Shown: positions 1-9,912, counted from the first letter of the stretch. The stretch: 64,000 nt of DNA from an uncultured Flavihumibacter sp. (GCA_902168105.1 CABHOY010000045.1:152810-216809); one strand, 5' to 3'. A program made the numbers and translations. The notes: generated by a model not told the origin, from the sequence alone.

Positions 1-3000
1 CTCGCAGATATAGACGAATTTAATATTGAAGAATACTTTAGTGATATTGAAAATAGAATACAACATCAATCAAACTGGAATGTTGATCGGGATGCGATTG
101 AATTAGGTTTTTTTTCTTTCGGAAAATTTATGATTTACCATGATCTTAATAGTGAATTATGGTCGGATGATAACAAGCCATATAATCATCCTGTAATAAA
201 AGCATTATTTGGAGATGGATTTAGTGAACGTCCTCCTACCGCTACAGAAGATCATTATCTGGATACAGAAACAAATGCTCATGAGCTTTTTCATGTGGTT
301 GATGCCGATAGCTCTCAGGTATTAGCTATGCTGGCTGTTCACGAAGGGCGCCATATGGTGATACAAGGTCCTCCCGGTACAGGAAAATCCCAGACCATCA
401 CTAACATTATAGCTAATGCGGTAGGACAAGGTAAAAAAGTGCTTTTTGTAGCCGAAAAAATGGCTGCATTGGATGTAGTTAAAAGAAGATTGGATGCTAT
501 TAATCTGGGCGAAGCTTGTCTTGAATTACATAGCCATAAAGCGAATAAAAAAGAGTTACATGAAGAGCTCAAGCGTATTCTTGAATTAGGAAAGCCAACA
601 CTTACACATTTACAGGAAGAAGTCAGATTGTTAGATGAATTCAGGGAGGAGCTAAACACGTATTGTAGCACAGTTAATACGGCTATAAAGAATAGCGGTT
701 TTAGTGCCCAGAAAGTGATTGGTTTCCTTTTACAAATAGCAGAAGATAGTAAAGGAATACAACTGTTTAAGATATCATTGCCTGATGGAGAAAGTCTGGA
801 TATTGCCCGCATGAATAAGGTGGAGGCGATGGCTGATCGCATTCAGGCCCAGTTAACGATCATTGGTGTACCCGCAGAACTGGCTTTCAGAGGATGTAAG
901 CTGAATGTCTTATTACCACATGAACAGGAAGCCCTTGATCAGATTTTGAAAACTGGTTTGGAAGCGACCGTTGCTTTGAAGAAAGGCGGAGCGGTTGTAG
1001 CAAGTGCCATGGGCTTAAAAGTTCCGGTTGAAGTTAAAGAATCAGAGCAGTTGGTGAACATTGCTATACTCGCTTCCAGAAGTCCCGATCTAAAAGAACT
1101 AAACATTACTGATCAGGCCTGGAGTTTGAATCATAAGGATATTGTTGAATTGCTTGAAACGGGTAAACAGCTGAGTGAACTACGTAAAGCATACGAGGAA
1201 ATTTTTATCCCCGAGGGATGGGAGCAACAGATACTGGAAATCAGACAGGATATCCTGGCTTATGGCGATAAATGGTATAAATTCTTTGTTGGTAAATATA
1301 AAGCCAGTAATAAGAAACTAGCGTCATTGTGTAAAACTACTTTACCCAATGACGTGGCTACTAAACTGCAATATCTGGATGCTATTTCCACTGCGCGTAG
1401 ATTGCAAAACACAGTTAACGAATTAGCGCCTTTAGCAAATAAATTGTTTGGTATGCGCTGGCAACAGTTACGAACTGACTGGGACAAACTGAGTACTGCA
1501 GCAGACTATTTATCTGAAGTGCATCAGCAGATCATTGGCGGACGGTGTCCGGATGCCTTATTAGATTATTTAAACCGGTCTGAACAACCTGCTGTAAGCG
1601 CAGAATATTCAAAAATGTTGAAGGACAAGATTCAACAACAGGAGGTTTCTTTACAGGAGGTTATTTCGCATCTAAAGATGGATGAAGTTCTTCGCTTTGC
1701 AGGAGGTAAACTTCGACTTTTGCTGTTTCAAGATCAGGTAGAAGCGTTTTCAATCTGGATTGGACGATTATCTGAAATTCAGCATGTCATCGGATGGAAT
1801 AATACTATTGAAATCCTGATAAAGGAGAAAATGGAATTCCTAATTCAGCCTTCCGAACAATGGGCAGCAGCGAAAGAGTACTTAAAAATAGCATTGCAGA
1901 AGGCATGGTATCAGTATCTGATTGAGCAAGCGATGTCAGATCCTGCACTTCGTTCATTTGAACGTGCAGGGCACGAGGAAGTAGTAGAGAAGTTCAAACA
2001 GTTAGATCTGCTGCATTTACAGTATAACCGGGCTTGTGTTGCCTTAAAGCATTGGGAAAGTGTACCGAGAAAAGATGCAGGAGCTGGTGGACAGATAAAT
2101 ATCCTTAGGAGTGAGTTTAACCGGAAGGTAAGGCATATGCCCATCCGGAAACTAATACAGGAAGCAGGACTGGCTATACAGGCTATCAAACCGGTGATGA
2201 TGATGAGTCCTATGTCCATTGCTAATTTTTTACATCCTGGTAGTATTGAGTTTGATCTGGTAATTTTCGATGAAGCCAGCCAGGTACGACCGGTAGAAGC
2301 TTTAGGAGCTGCTATGCGAGGTAAACAATTGGTAGTGGTGGGGGATACTAAACAGCTTCCTCCAACAAGTTTCTTCGATAAGTCTAATAGTGATATCGAC
2401 GATGAAGAAAATATTACGGCCGATGTACAAAGCATTCTTGGTATGTGTTATGGTAAAGGGATGCCAGAAAGAATGCTGCGCTGGCATTATCGTAGCCGGC
2501 ATGAATCGCTGATAAGTCTTTCTAACCATGAATTTTATGAAAACAGGTTAGTAATATTTCCTAGTCCGGGTTCTAAGTATCGCATGGGGCTAGCATATCA
2601 CCATTTACCAGAAGCTATTTACGATAGGGGGAAAACGAGAAGTAATCCCAAAGAGGCAGAAGCAGTGGTGGATGCAGTTATTGAGCATGCCATGAGAAAC
2701 CCTAAACAGACATTAGGTGTAGTAGCTTTTAGTACAGCACAGATGCAGGCAATACAAAATGCATTGGAAATAAGGAGGCGGAAACACCCGGAAGTGGAAG
2801 GTTTTTTCAGGAGTCATCCGCACGAACCGTTTTTTGTAAAGAATCTTGAGAATGTGCAGGGGGATGAACGAGATGTCGTTTTTATCAGTATAGGATACGG
2901 CCGTATTGAGGATGGAAAGATACCAATGAGTTTTGGACCACTCAACAATGATGGAGGGGAGAAAAGACTGAACGTACTGATTACAAGAGCCAAGTTAAGA

Positions 3001-4086
3001 TGTGAAGTGTTTACCAATATTACGTCAGACGATATTAAAACAACCGAAACAAGCAAAATGGGTATCCGTAGCCTGAAGAGCTTCCTGTATTTTGCACAAC
3101 ACGGAAAGTTTGAGGTAGCTGAGGAGATACCAATATCAGTAAAACGTCCGTTTGAAGATCTAGTAGCAAATAAGTTAAATAATCTTGGATATATCATCAG
3201 AAAGAAAGTTGGCTCAGAAGGATGCTACATTGATATGGCTGTAGTAGATCCTGAAAATCCTGGTCGTTATTTAATGGGAATTGAATGTGATGGTGATGCA
3301 TATGCATCCGCAAAATCTGCCCGCGATCGTGACCGCCTTCGTAAACAGGTGCTTCGTAGTATTGGCTGGAATATTCATCAGCTTTGGAGTCTCGACTGGT
3401 TCCGGAATACAGAAAGTGAGTTGACCCGTCTGGTGGCTGCTATCGAGAAAGCAAAGAAACAAACAGCTATTGATGATATAGAAGTAGAAGCTTATTTGGA
3501 CGAAGTAAATGCTATTATTCGGGAAAACGCAACCCAGAATACGCCAGAAGTACCTTTATATGAATTAGCTATATTACCGCTTGAAATTGCACAACAAGAA
3601 CTACATCTGCATCCTATTGGTAAACTATCCGCCTGGATAGAAGATATTGTTAAAATAGAAGGGCCGGTACATTTTGATGAAACTGCGCAGCGGATGGTAA
3701 GGGCTGCAGGATTAAGTAAGTTAGGGGGGCGTATCCGCGAGCGTTTATCAGAGGCTGCATTGCACGCAGAAAGGAACGGCAAGATAAAAATTAAAGGAGA
3801 TTTCCTCTGGCATCAGCAAATGGAAACTCCAGTGATCAGAGATAGAAATATTTTGCCGAATAAGAAGATACAATACATTTCGCCAGAAGAGTTATGCCTT
3901 GGGGTGAAAAAAGTTGTAGAGAATTCCTTTGCGATACAGCCTGACGCCTTAATCCCGATTGTTGCTAAATTATTTGGATTTGGTAGGGTGACAGAAGATA
4001 TGAAAAAGGAACTGTTGGAGGCGGTGAAGGTTGCAATAGCCAACGGTTTAGTAGGGCAAGACGGAGAGTTGTTGAAAAATGTCTAG
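1..4086 (+). CDS. Large superfamily I helicase-nuclease (DUF4011/DUF3320 type), 3' part
   Basis: The reading frame is open from base 1, so the true start lies outside the window; the first internal ATG is at 130. Counting from that ATG, a Walker A motif GPPGTGKS lies near residues 80-88, a Walker B-type stretch VIFDEAS near 712 followed by VVGDTKQLPP, and helicase motifs such as QGDERDVVFIS and LNVLITRAK near 915-955. A PD-(D/E)XK/Vsr-like nuclease domain follows (RPFEDLVANKL to GIECDGDAY, about 1000-1090), and a DUF3320-like C-terminus (about 1170-1240). This order matches the large DUF4011-helicase-MTES_1575 nuclease-DUF3320 proteins, usually well above 1,500 residues, often found in defence or mobile regions. 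Inferred role: ATP-driven translocation on nucleic acid with cleavage. Family assignment is firm; a defence role is inferred from family and from the Abi_C gene 300 bp downstream. Confidence 0.9.
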   Translation, partial: LADIDEFNIEEYFSDIENRIQHQSNWNVDRDAIELGFFSFGKFMIYHDLNSELWSDDNKPYNHPVIKALFGDGFSERPPTATEDHYLDTETNAHELFHVVDADSSQVLAMLAVHEGRHMVIQGPPGTGKSQTITNIIANAVGQGKKVLFVAEKMAALDVVKRRLDAINLGEACLELHSHKANKKELHEELKRILELGKPTLTHLQEEVRLLDEFREELNTYCSTVNTAIKNSGFSAQKVIGFLLQIAEDSKGIQLFKISLPDGESLDIARMNKVEAMADRIQAQLTIIGVPAELAFRGCKLNVLLPHEQEALDQILKTGLEATVALKKGGAVVASAMGLKVPVEVKESEQLVNIAILASRSPDLKELNITDQAWSLNHKDIVELLETGKQLSELRKAYEEIFIPEGWEQQILEIRQDILAYGDKWYKFFVGKYKASNKKLASLCKTTLPNDVATKLQYLDAISTARRLQNTVNELAPLANKLFGMRWQQLRTDWDKLSTAADYLSEVHQQIIGGRCPDALLDYLNRSEQPAVSAEYSKMLKDKIQQQEVSLQEVISHLKMDEVLRFAGGKLRLLLFQDQVEAFSIWIGRLSEIQHVIGWNNTIEILIKEKMEFLIQPSEQWAAAKEYLKIALQKAWYQYLIEQAMSDPALRSFERAGHEEVVEKFKQLDLLHLQYNRACVALKHWESVPRKDAGAGGQINILRSEFNRKVRHMPIRKLIQEAGLAIQAIKPVMMMSPMSIANFLHPGSIEFDLVIFDEASQVRPVEALGAAMRGKQLVVVGDTKQLPPTSFFDKSNSDIDDEENITADVQSILGMCYGKGMPERMLRWHYRSRHESLISLSNHEFYENRLVIFPSPGSKYRMGLAYHHLPEAIYDRGKTRSNPKEAEAVVDAVIEHAMRNPKQTLGVVAFSTAQMQAIQNALEIRRRKHPEVEGFFRSHPHEPFFVKNLENVQGDERDVVFISIGYGRIEDGKIPMSFGPLNNDGGEKRLNVLITRAKLRCEVFTNITSDDIKTTETSKMGIRSLKSFLYFAQHGKFEVAEEIPISVKRPFEDLVANKLNNLGYIIRKKVGSEGCYIDMAVVDPENPGRYLMGIECDGDAYASAKSARDRDRLRKQVLRSIGWNIHQLWSLDWFRNTESELTRLVAAIEKAKKQTAIDDIEVEAYLDEVNAIIRENATQNTPEVPLYELAILPLEIAQQELHLHPIGKLSAWIEDIVKIEGPVHFDETAQRMVRAAGLSKLGGRIRERLSEAALHAERNGKIKIKGDFLWHQQMETPVIRDRNILPNKKIQYISPEELCLGVKKVVENSFAIQPDALIPIVAKLFGFGRVTEDMKKELLEAVKVAIANGLVGQDGELLKNV

Positions 4087-4387
4087 ATGTATTTATTCTT
4101 ATTAATAGAAGGTAATAAATCAATAGCTAGGGGTTAAAATTTTCTAAATCCTACAACAGCTGACTTGATGATGTGCCAGAACGCATATGGGTGGTGCAAA
4201 ATCTTATCATACGCGTCAGATACAGGTTTTGTTGTTAAACGGAGAGACGCTGCACCGCGCCAACCACTTTCTTCTCCATTAATAAATTTGATTAGGTTTT
4301 TTTTTGATATCCTATTTCTTTCTTTGCAATTAATAAGCTTCAAGAGATAAATAGATATTCTATTATAAAAGTGTTATAAAATTCTGT
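4087..4387. other. Intergenic region, no gene supported
   Basis: About 300 bp between the helicase-nuclease and the Abi_C gene. Short ORFs of 61-69 codons exist on both strands (4165-4350 plus, 4134-4343 minus) but overlap each other and show no recognisable domain. An AT-rich stretch with a T9 run at 4297-4305 lies before the Abi_C gene. I see no clear hairpin terminator, so the two genes could be co-transcribed. Confidence 0.5.
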
Positions 4388-5200
4388 ATGGCGGAAGTCT
4401 CATTTATTGAAAAAAGAGCTATTGAAACATTCCTAGAAATGAGTGCCGGGTATGTTCTCGATTTTTCAGATAGGACTTTTAACGATTTTGTTGGAAGCAC
4501 GGTAGGAATTGATGTGTCAACAGAAAAATATAAAGAAGGCGGTACATCAAAGGCAAATCGTCTTCGAACATTCATGAAATTGGAGCCGGATGCAGTTGTC
4601 GGTAAGCTGTTTAAAGGTTTGCATGAATATAAAGTCAGTGAAGATCGACGACAAGGGCGTGAAACAAATATTACTGACGGTGAAGCGTTTGATAGGATAG
4701 CTAACCGCTTACTTGATGGCCGGGTTGTCGACAATATTGATGCAATTCAAGCCAATAATGATGATAAGGATTTTCATCAGCTGGCAAAGTTGATTAAGGA
4801 TAGTATTGAAAAGAATCGGCCAGAGGCAGCCTTAGATAGGCTTCATACGTTTATGATAAAATTTCTAAAAGAGTTATGTAGAAGCCATGCGGTTTCCTTT
4901 GAAAAGGATGATACGGTAAATGCATTTTTTGGAAAATATATAAAGGCCGTTAAGGCAAAGGGTTGGATTTCATCACCAATGGCGGAGAAAATTGTGCAAT
5001 TTTCTTTCCAGGTAATTGATGCGTTTAATGATATAAGAAATAATAAGAGCTTCGCTCATGATAATCCAGTCTTAAACTATGATGAAAGTGTGCTGATCTT
5101 TTCTAATGTGTCAGCGACAGTTAAGTTTCTTCAATCGCTTGAAACGAAAAACAAAAATGTTGCAGTTGCGGAAGCTAGACCTGATTGGGGAGTATTCTAA
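4388..5200 (+). CDS. Abortive infection (Abi_C) family protein with HEPN-like motif
   Basis: A 270-residue cytoplasmic protein without signal peptide. The C-terminal half (about residues 150-255) has the pattern of the Abi_C domain, including the segment RNNKSFAH followed by LNYDESVLIFSNV. R217 and H224 fit the RX4-6H signature of HEPN ribonucleases, placed as in Abi_C proteins with a conserved RN...AH near the end of the domain. The N-terminal half (1-130) is not recognised. Known family background: Abi_C proteins occur in phage-resistance settings. Inference: a toxic or RNA-cleaving effector working with the upstream helicase-nuclease. Start: ATG in an AT-rich context with no Shine-Dalgarno, as is normal in Bacteroidota. 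RNase activity is not shown by sequence alone. Confidence 0.8.
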   Translation: MAEVSFIEKRAIETFLEMSAGYVLDFSDRTFNDFVGSTVGIDVSTEKYKEGGTSKANRLRTFMKLEPDAVVGKLFKGLHEYKVSEDRRQGRETNITDGEAFDRIANRLLDGRVVDNIDAIQANNDDKDFHQLAKLIKDSIEKNRPEAALDRLHTFMIKFLKELCRSHAVSFEKDDTVNAFFGKYIKAVKAKGWISSPMAEKIVQFSFQVIDAFNDIRNNKSFAHDNPVLNYDESVLIFSNVSATVKFLQSLETKNKNVAVAEARPDWGVF

Positions 5201-5269
5201 GTCGGTCTGTCGAATGTCAGGTCTGATTGTTTGCTAACAACAATAAAGTTACTACTACATTTAAACTAG

Positions 5270-5690
5270 TTAACTAAACGCTGATCGGAATTCCACTGTC
5301 GATACCCTTGTCTTTATTTTAAATAACCTACTAAAGGATTGCGGGTGCTCAAAGCCTAATTCGTAAGCTACTTCGCTAATCGTTAATTTAGTAGTATACA
5401 GTAGCTCTTTTGATTTTTCGATAAGCTTTTGATGTATATGTTGCTGTGCGTTCAACCCGTCAGCATACGTAGTACATCGCTTAAATAGTTCGGGCTGTAA
5501 TGCAGCGGGTCTGCAAGATATTGAACGGTTGGTACGCCACGACCGGCTGGGTTCTCCTCCTCAAAATATGCATGAGATCTTCCAGTTGTGGAAGCAGATC
5601 ACCGGTAACTGTCTGCCGGGTTGAGAACTGACGCTTGTAAAAACATTTAGTGTAACTCAATAGCGACTCGATCTGGGCGATGATTACCTT
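5270..5690 (-). pseudogene. AraC-family regulator, N-terminally deleted and frameshifted
   Basis: Only 5270-5455 remains as an ORF, and it encodes the second half of an AraC/XylS DNA-binding domain (SKELLYTTKLTISEVAYELGF, then HPQSFSRLFK). Upstream on the minus strand the rest of the domain can be read in other frames: YLADPLHYSPNYLSDVLRMLTG at about 5460-5525 and AYFEEENPAGRGVPTVQ at about 5525-5572, then IAQIESLLSYTKCFYKRQ at about 5625-5680. One-base shifts are needed near 5455 and near 5570. The N-terminal cupin-like domain is missing, and the coding similarity ends near 5690, where SDR sequence begins. A decayed, non-functional regulator gene. Confidence 0.8.
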
Positions 5691-6118
5691 ATGACTACCT
5701 GTGTAATGCCAGTAATACCGAAAACGTTAGTATCCCAAACGGTCCGTATATCATTCAGAGGGGCCAAACCGGCACGGTTAGAAGACTTGGTGATTTATTC
5801 TAAAGTGCGGCCTTGTTTGCCGACGTGGGATATGGCTGCATTGTTTACCAGCAGGTCAAGGCGTCCCTGTCCCTTTTCAATGCGGTCTACAGCCGCAGTA
5901 ATGGTTGATTGCTTGGTGGCGTCCAGTTGAATGGCATACGCATTGGTGCCGATCTCAGACGCAGCCTTTTCTCCGTTGCTCGGGTTACGCGATCCTATAT
6001 ATACGTGATAACCGTTGGCTGCAAGCGCTTTTGCTATCTGATAGCCTACACCCTGGTTCGCTCCAGTTACAAGGGCAACAAGCTGATTGTTTGTTGATGA
6101 ATTAATTTGATTCTCCAT
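5691..6118 (-). pseudogene. Short-chain dehydrogenase/reductase, 3'-truncated with internal stop
   Basis: Starting from ATG at 6118 the frame encodes the N-terminal Rossmann fold of an SDR: nucleotide-binding TGANQGVGYQIAKAL, then LDLLVNNAAISH (the NNAG-type motif). A TAA at 5797-5795 interrupts it after about 108 codons. The same frame continues beyond the stop with recognisable SDR sequence (DIRTVWDTNVFGITGITQVV) down to about 5692 and is then fused to AraC sequence. The catalytic Ser-Tyr-Lys half is absent, so the product cannot be an active oxidoreductase. The join with the AraC fragment suggests a deletion between two formerly adjacent minus-strand genes. Confidence 0.8.
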
Positions 6119-6204
6119 AAGATTAATCCTTAATAAGGAACAATGCAAAACACATCAACCATTATCTTGTTATAATAACTGAATCAAGGACATTTGTAAC
6201 TGAA

Positions 6205-6849
6205 ATGAAAACTGCCTTTTCTATGCAAATATTTAAAAGCTTATTTGGTAGATTTTTGAAACTATCTTCTGATGATAGCATAGACTTGACCAAAGTCTTT
6301 CCGAAGATTAAAGGGCTTTATGATGATGAGGCTCCGGATCCGAAACCGGTTGAGACAGCAATTGAAATGAGCCATGATGATAGTCCCATTTATGAAACTA
6401 TATCAAAAGGTCTGGGTGTTTTTTACGTCCTTGACAGGGGTAGCCATTATTCATTCCTGCAAAACAGGGACCTGTCAGACACTATTACTCTTAGAAAACT
6501 ACACGAGGTCGCGTTGAATAATTTGACTGAACAAATGTTAGACAAAACCCAACTTAACGGAGATCCTGCTGATATCATGATGTTAGTAAACGGAGGGAAT
6601 TTTGAAGCGACAATGATATTGGTAGATCGCTTATGGATCGAGATCGAACGCCTGTTTAATGATCAGATATGCATCGCCCTGCCGGCTGGCGATCTCTTGT
6701 TTATTTCCGGTAGAAATAATCCAGTTGGGCGGGAAAGCCTTCGTGCTGCCGTTCGCAAGGCTTTCGATAGTCAGGATCTCGAGGGACCATTGGTCAGGCA
6801 TATCTATGCACGTGAAAACAATCAATGGATATTAATAGAAACAGCTTGA
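6205..6849 (+). CDS. DUF1444/YtpQ-like protein
   Basis: A 214-residue soluble protein. The C-terminal half resembles the DUF1444 (YtpQ) family: a conserved LNNLTEQ-type helix, a VNGGNFEATMILVDRLW stretch around residues 132-148 (the family's 'gNyEasLiL.d.lW'), and ALPAGDLLFISG near 165, followed by a basic helix. The function of the family is unknown. It stands alone, downstream of the SDR pseudogene, which points the other way. ATG at 6223 is an alternative start that would remove six residues. No signal peptide or membrane segment is seen. Confidence 0.7.
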   Translation: MKTAFSMQIFKSLFGRFLKLSSDDSIDLTKVFPKIKGLYDDEAPDPKPVETAIEMSHDDSPIYETISKGLGVFYVLDRGSHYSFLQNRDLSDTITLRKLHEVALNNLTEQMLDKTQLNGDPADIMMLVNGGNFEATMILVDRLWIEIERLFNDQICIALPAGDLLFISGRNNPVGRESLRAAVRKAFDSQDLEGPLVRHIYARENNQWILIETA

Positions 6850-6946
6850 AGTGAGGGTGAGCTAATCGACTAAAGATGTATTTTAAAATATTATTCCTAT
6901 AACTTAATCATTGGATAACTCTTTCAGGTTAGACAAAATTATCACT

Positions 6947-7189
6947 ATGGCTAAAAAAAGTATCATCATCCTTGTTCATATTCTTCTATGGATTTTTTTG
7001 TCCGTGGGCTATTTATTTCTGTCCGAGCCAATCACAGTACGTATGTTCCCGGGATTTCATAATGTAACAATCTGGCTAATTGTATCGTCGGTAGGACTTG
7101 CTTTAATTTTTATAGGAATAGTGATCTCACTGATCGTAAGTTTTAGAATTAGAAAGAAGAAGAAACTTAAATTCTTAAATAATATCTAA
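6947..7189 (+). CDS. Small membrane protein, two predicted helices
   Basis: From ATG at 6947 (the frame can be extended to a TTG at 6911) this encodes about 80 residues with two hydrophobic segments (IIILVHILLWIFLSVGYLF, and a second helix around residues 40-65), ending in a lysine/arginine-rich tail (RIRKKKKLK). The basic tail suggests a cytoplasmic C-terminus. The start resembles the first helices of Bacteroidota LytS-type sensor kinases, but no kinase follows, so it may be a remnant or an independent small protein. Function unknown. Confidence 0.5.
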   Translation: MAKKSIIILVHILLWIFLSVGYLFLSEPITVRMFPGFHNVTIWLIVSSVGLALIFIGIVISLIVSFRIRKKKKLKFLNNI

Positions 7190-7302
7190 TGAATCGAACA
7201 ATAATCGGTTAGATAATTTTCAACATAGAATGGTTGGACAATTGGCCAATCACCTTATAATACAGCTTTCTTCGAAGCCTTTTCATTTTACTCAAGTCTG
7301 GT

Positions 7303-7337
7303 AAAAAGGGGCTGACCAGACTTTTAGCCAGCCCCTT
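7303..7337 (-). terminator. Intrinsic terminator of the S41 protease gene
   Basis: Perfect 9-bp inverted repeat AAGGGGCTG / CAGCCCCTT (7306-7314 and 7329-7337) with a 14-nt loop, followed on the minus strand by a T5 run. It lies 16 bp past the minus-strand stop codon at 7353. Confidence 0.8.
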
Positions 7338-7352
7338 GGAAGGTAATATCTG

Positions 7353-8862
7353 TTAACGAAGCCTAAACCGCGTCTCTATCATGCCTTTGAAATGTGAATC
7401 GTCTAATGACGTCTCTACCTTTACGCGATTGCGAAAATTTTTGGTAGCAGGTGACAGGCGCCCCATTGCGCTTTCCGATATGCCGGATATGATCAATGCT
7501 CTACGGAGGTATACTTCGTTAGTGCTGCCCAGTTCAATGGTGTAATCTTCGAAGTTGGTGTTATTGGCAATAGCCTGGGCATTATCGTCTGGGATAAAGC
7601 CTTCAAAATAATCGCCCTGCCCTTGCGCATTTTTTAGCCAGACGGAGGGGGCGTACATGTCGTATCCGCCTACAGGCATATCATAGAAGGCCACAGGTTT
7701 ACCATAGGTAGTATCTCCCACCAGCTTTACATTCATATATGGCTTCAGCACATTTATCACCAGTTCGCTGGCAGACGCAGTTCCATCGGTGCCTATGAAT
7801 ACCACGTTATTCAGGTTGAGCGATTGCGCTTTATTAAAGCTAAAAGTAGAAATGTCGACCAATTCATCAAATAGAAAGCCCCATGAATAGGTTCTGCCAG
7901 GCACCAATGTTTTATCAAGGAATGGACCATACTGGTGAGCAGTAAGGTTCGTGTTGAAATACTCCTTATACATCACATTACTACCTACGCTGTTAGGCGC
8001 GATCAGATTAGCCAGATATTCTGCCGTTTGCACATCACCGCTGCCGTTATAACGGAGGTCCACAATCAGGTCTGTAATGCCGTTATTGATGAAGTTTGTA
8101 AAGACGGGATCAACCTTTGGTCTGGCTATATTCGGTGCAACGAATTGATTGAATACCAGGTAACCTACTTTTTTGTCGCCTATATGCAGAATGCTGCTGT
8201 ACAATACAGGGTTGATTGTATAATTGGCCGCGTTCAGAGATATAGTCACTGTACTGCCATCGGGCTTTTGGAGTTTAAGCTGTGTGTTTTGGCTATGATA
8301 AACAGCGTTCTTTATACGGGTAGACGTCGGACCATTCTGTCCGTCAAAGGTAAGCTGACCATTGCCATTAATAGCGGTAATGCGCCATCCACGGCGTACC
8401 CCCTGTTGGTAAGCCGGCGCGCCTTCGTATACAAAGGCCACACGTAGGTCGTTTACATCATTATTGAATTTTACCCCCCATACCAAAGTCACTCGTCAGG
8501 CCTTCATTTATTTCACTTGCTGTGGCACCCTTGTCCAGGAAGCCGTATTTATCCATGTTCCTATCGGCGGAATTTTTTTTATAGGAGATCAGAGCGGTGA
8601 ACATGTCCTGGAGGTTAGAGAAGCTGTTGGGTTTAAAGGTGGAGGAATCGGGTATCACATCATTCCAGAGATATTCATCCCTGAAAAGGAAATACATAGA
8701 ATACTTGGATGAAAAAGCGGTACCGGAAGGTATGGTAGTATCGGGGCGAGGAGCGCCGGGCGTAGCCGGCATCATTGCGATATCATTATCCCGTTTGCAG
8801 GCGCTAGTGGCCAGCAGCATGATACCGACGGCCCAAGCGGTTTTTCGAATGATGGTGAACAT
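7353..8862 (-). pseudogene. S41 (C-terminal processing) family lipoprotein protease, split by a frameshift
   Basis: Two overlapping minus-strand frames together make one S41 protease of about 500 residues. The first (8862-8461) has a lipoprotein signal peptide (lipobox LATSAC near residue 22) and the S41 N-terminal helical region; the second (to 7353) carries the PDZ-like region (AFVYEGAPAYQQGVRRG) and the tail-specific protease domain with the catalytic-serine region GTASASE. The frames meet at a run of six C (8474-8479). With five C the protein reads through as DFGMGVKFNND. This is either a real inactivating mutation or a homopolymer sequencing error. If intact it would be an outer-membrane-anchored periplasmic or surface protease. 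Both halves look under normal constraint, which favours a recent event or an error. Confidence 0.8.
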
Positions 8863-9468
8863 AAAGATGGTTAATTTTTAATGTTGGGTGAATGAACGTA
8901 TAATGTCCAATGACATATATTCAGTGGGTGAAGTTGCGTCACGCTTCTCTGGATGGGGATATCGAATCGATTAATGAGGTCAACGAATCGGTCAACGGGA
9001 TATTTTGACTGTGGTACAGGGGATAGCCTGATATAAAGAATGGTGTAAACCAATAGACTACATACTAAATTCAGTAGTGTCTGATTTAATGTCCGTCATT
9101 TCCTATTACGAATTTTAAAAGGCTTCAGGTCTCTGCCTGCAAGTCTTGTGGGGTTGATACAACATCTACTGCTTTCGTTTCTCTTATGCTCGCTTCTGAT
9201 TTATTCCTAAAGGCCAAAGGTCATCTTAACAGCATTTGGTAGTCGCCGGAAAAGGCGCTGCAAATAGGAAAAGCTATCAATAAACCTTAATTACAATAAG
9301 GCTCGCTTTTATCCTTTTGGCTTAGTATCGGCTGCAAATATCATTCTTAATAACAGTTTAGCTTCACTCTTTGAGTGGCAGTGATGTATAACCCAAACGG
9401 ATAATTTTAAACGGGGCTGGAGTCGTCAAATATCTGGCTAAATAAGTTTGTATACCCTCCTGCGTTCA
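8863..9468. other. Intergenic region, no gene supported
   Basis: About 600 bp between the S41 gene and the HxlR gene. The one 60-codon ORF (8871-9053 minus) has no recognisable features. The S41 promoter is presumably within the right-hand first 100 bp. No hairpin, repeat or RNA gene stood out. Confidence 0.4.
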
Positions 9469-9822
9469 TTAAACTGCTTTACGTTGTTTGCTTCCCCAGC
9501 TACTAAGCTGGTCTAAAATAGGCAATAATTCTTTCGCGACTTCAGTAATCTCGTATTCGACTCTTGGAGGAATTTCAGCATAGACAGTGCGTTTGATCAA
9601 TCCGTCTTTTTCCATCGTTTTCAGTTGGAGGCTGAGCATCCGTTCCGACATGTAAGAGAATTCTTTTTTAAGTTCGCTGAACCTGAGTTTATTTTTAGAC
9701 AGTTTATACAGCAATAACAATTTCCATCTGCCTTCTATTTTTCGAACAGCATAAGTAAGGTCACAATTGACGATGCATTGTTCATTCCGCGTATAAGTGG
9801 AGCTTTCTTTTCTTGTAGTCAT
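9469..9822 (-). CDS. HxlR-family winged-helix transcriptional regulator
   Basis: About 117 residues from ATG at 9822; an upstream TTG at 9849 is possible but less likely. The family signature is present: CIVNCDLTYAVRKIEGRWKLLLLYKL near the N-terminus with the conserved Cys, then LRFSELKK and the recognition helix region MSERMLSLQLKTMEKDGLI, then the wing with PPRVEYEIT. HxlR regulators are dimeric DNA-binding proteins that often sense aldehydes, quinones or oxidants and control divergent oxidoreductases. It is divergent from the SDR gene at 9913 with about 90 bp between the start codons, so regulation of that SDR is a reasonable inference. Confidence 0.9.
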   Translation of the reverse strand: MTTRKESSTYTRNEQCIVNCDLTYAVRKIEGRWKLLLLYKLSKNKLRFSELKKEFSYMSERMLSLQLKTMEKDGLIKRTVYAEIPPRVEYEITEVAKELLPILDQLSSWGSKQRKAV

Positions 9823-9912
9823 ACTTACAAATTTGTTCGTGCCTAACAATCGGTAGTACCTATGTTAAAGTTAATCACAACGGTCTACGTTTGCAAAGAA
9901 AAAATTGATTTT

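Noticed and set aside
4134..4350. Short ORFs on both strands between the helicase and Abi_C genes
   Set aside because: Overlapping each other, no recognisable motif, no start context; treated as chance ORFs.
9862..9912. N-terminal extension of the SDR by 17 residues
   Set aside because: The extended part is not SDR-like and reaches into the divergent promoter region; ATG at 9913 gives a standard SDR start.
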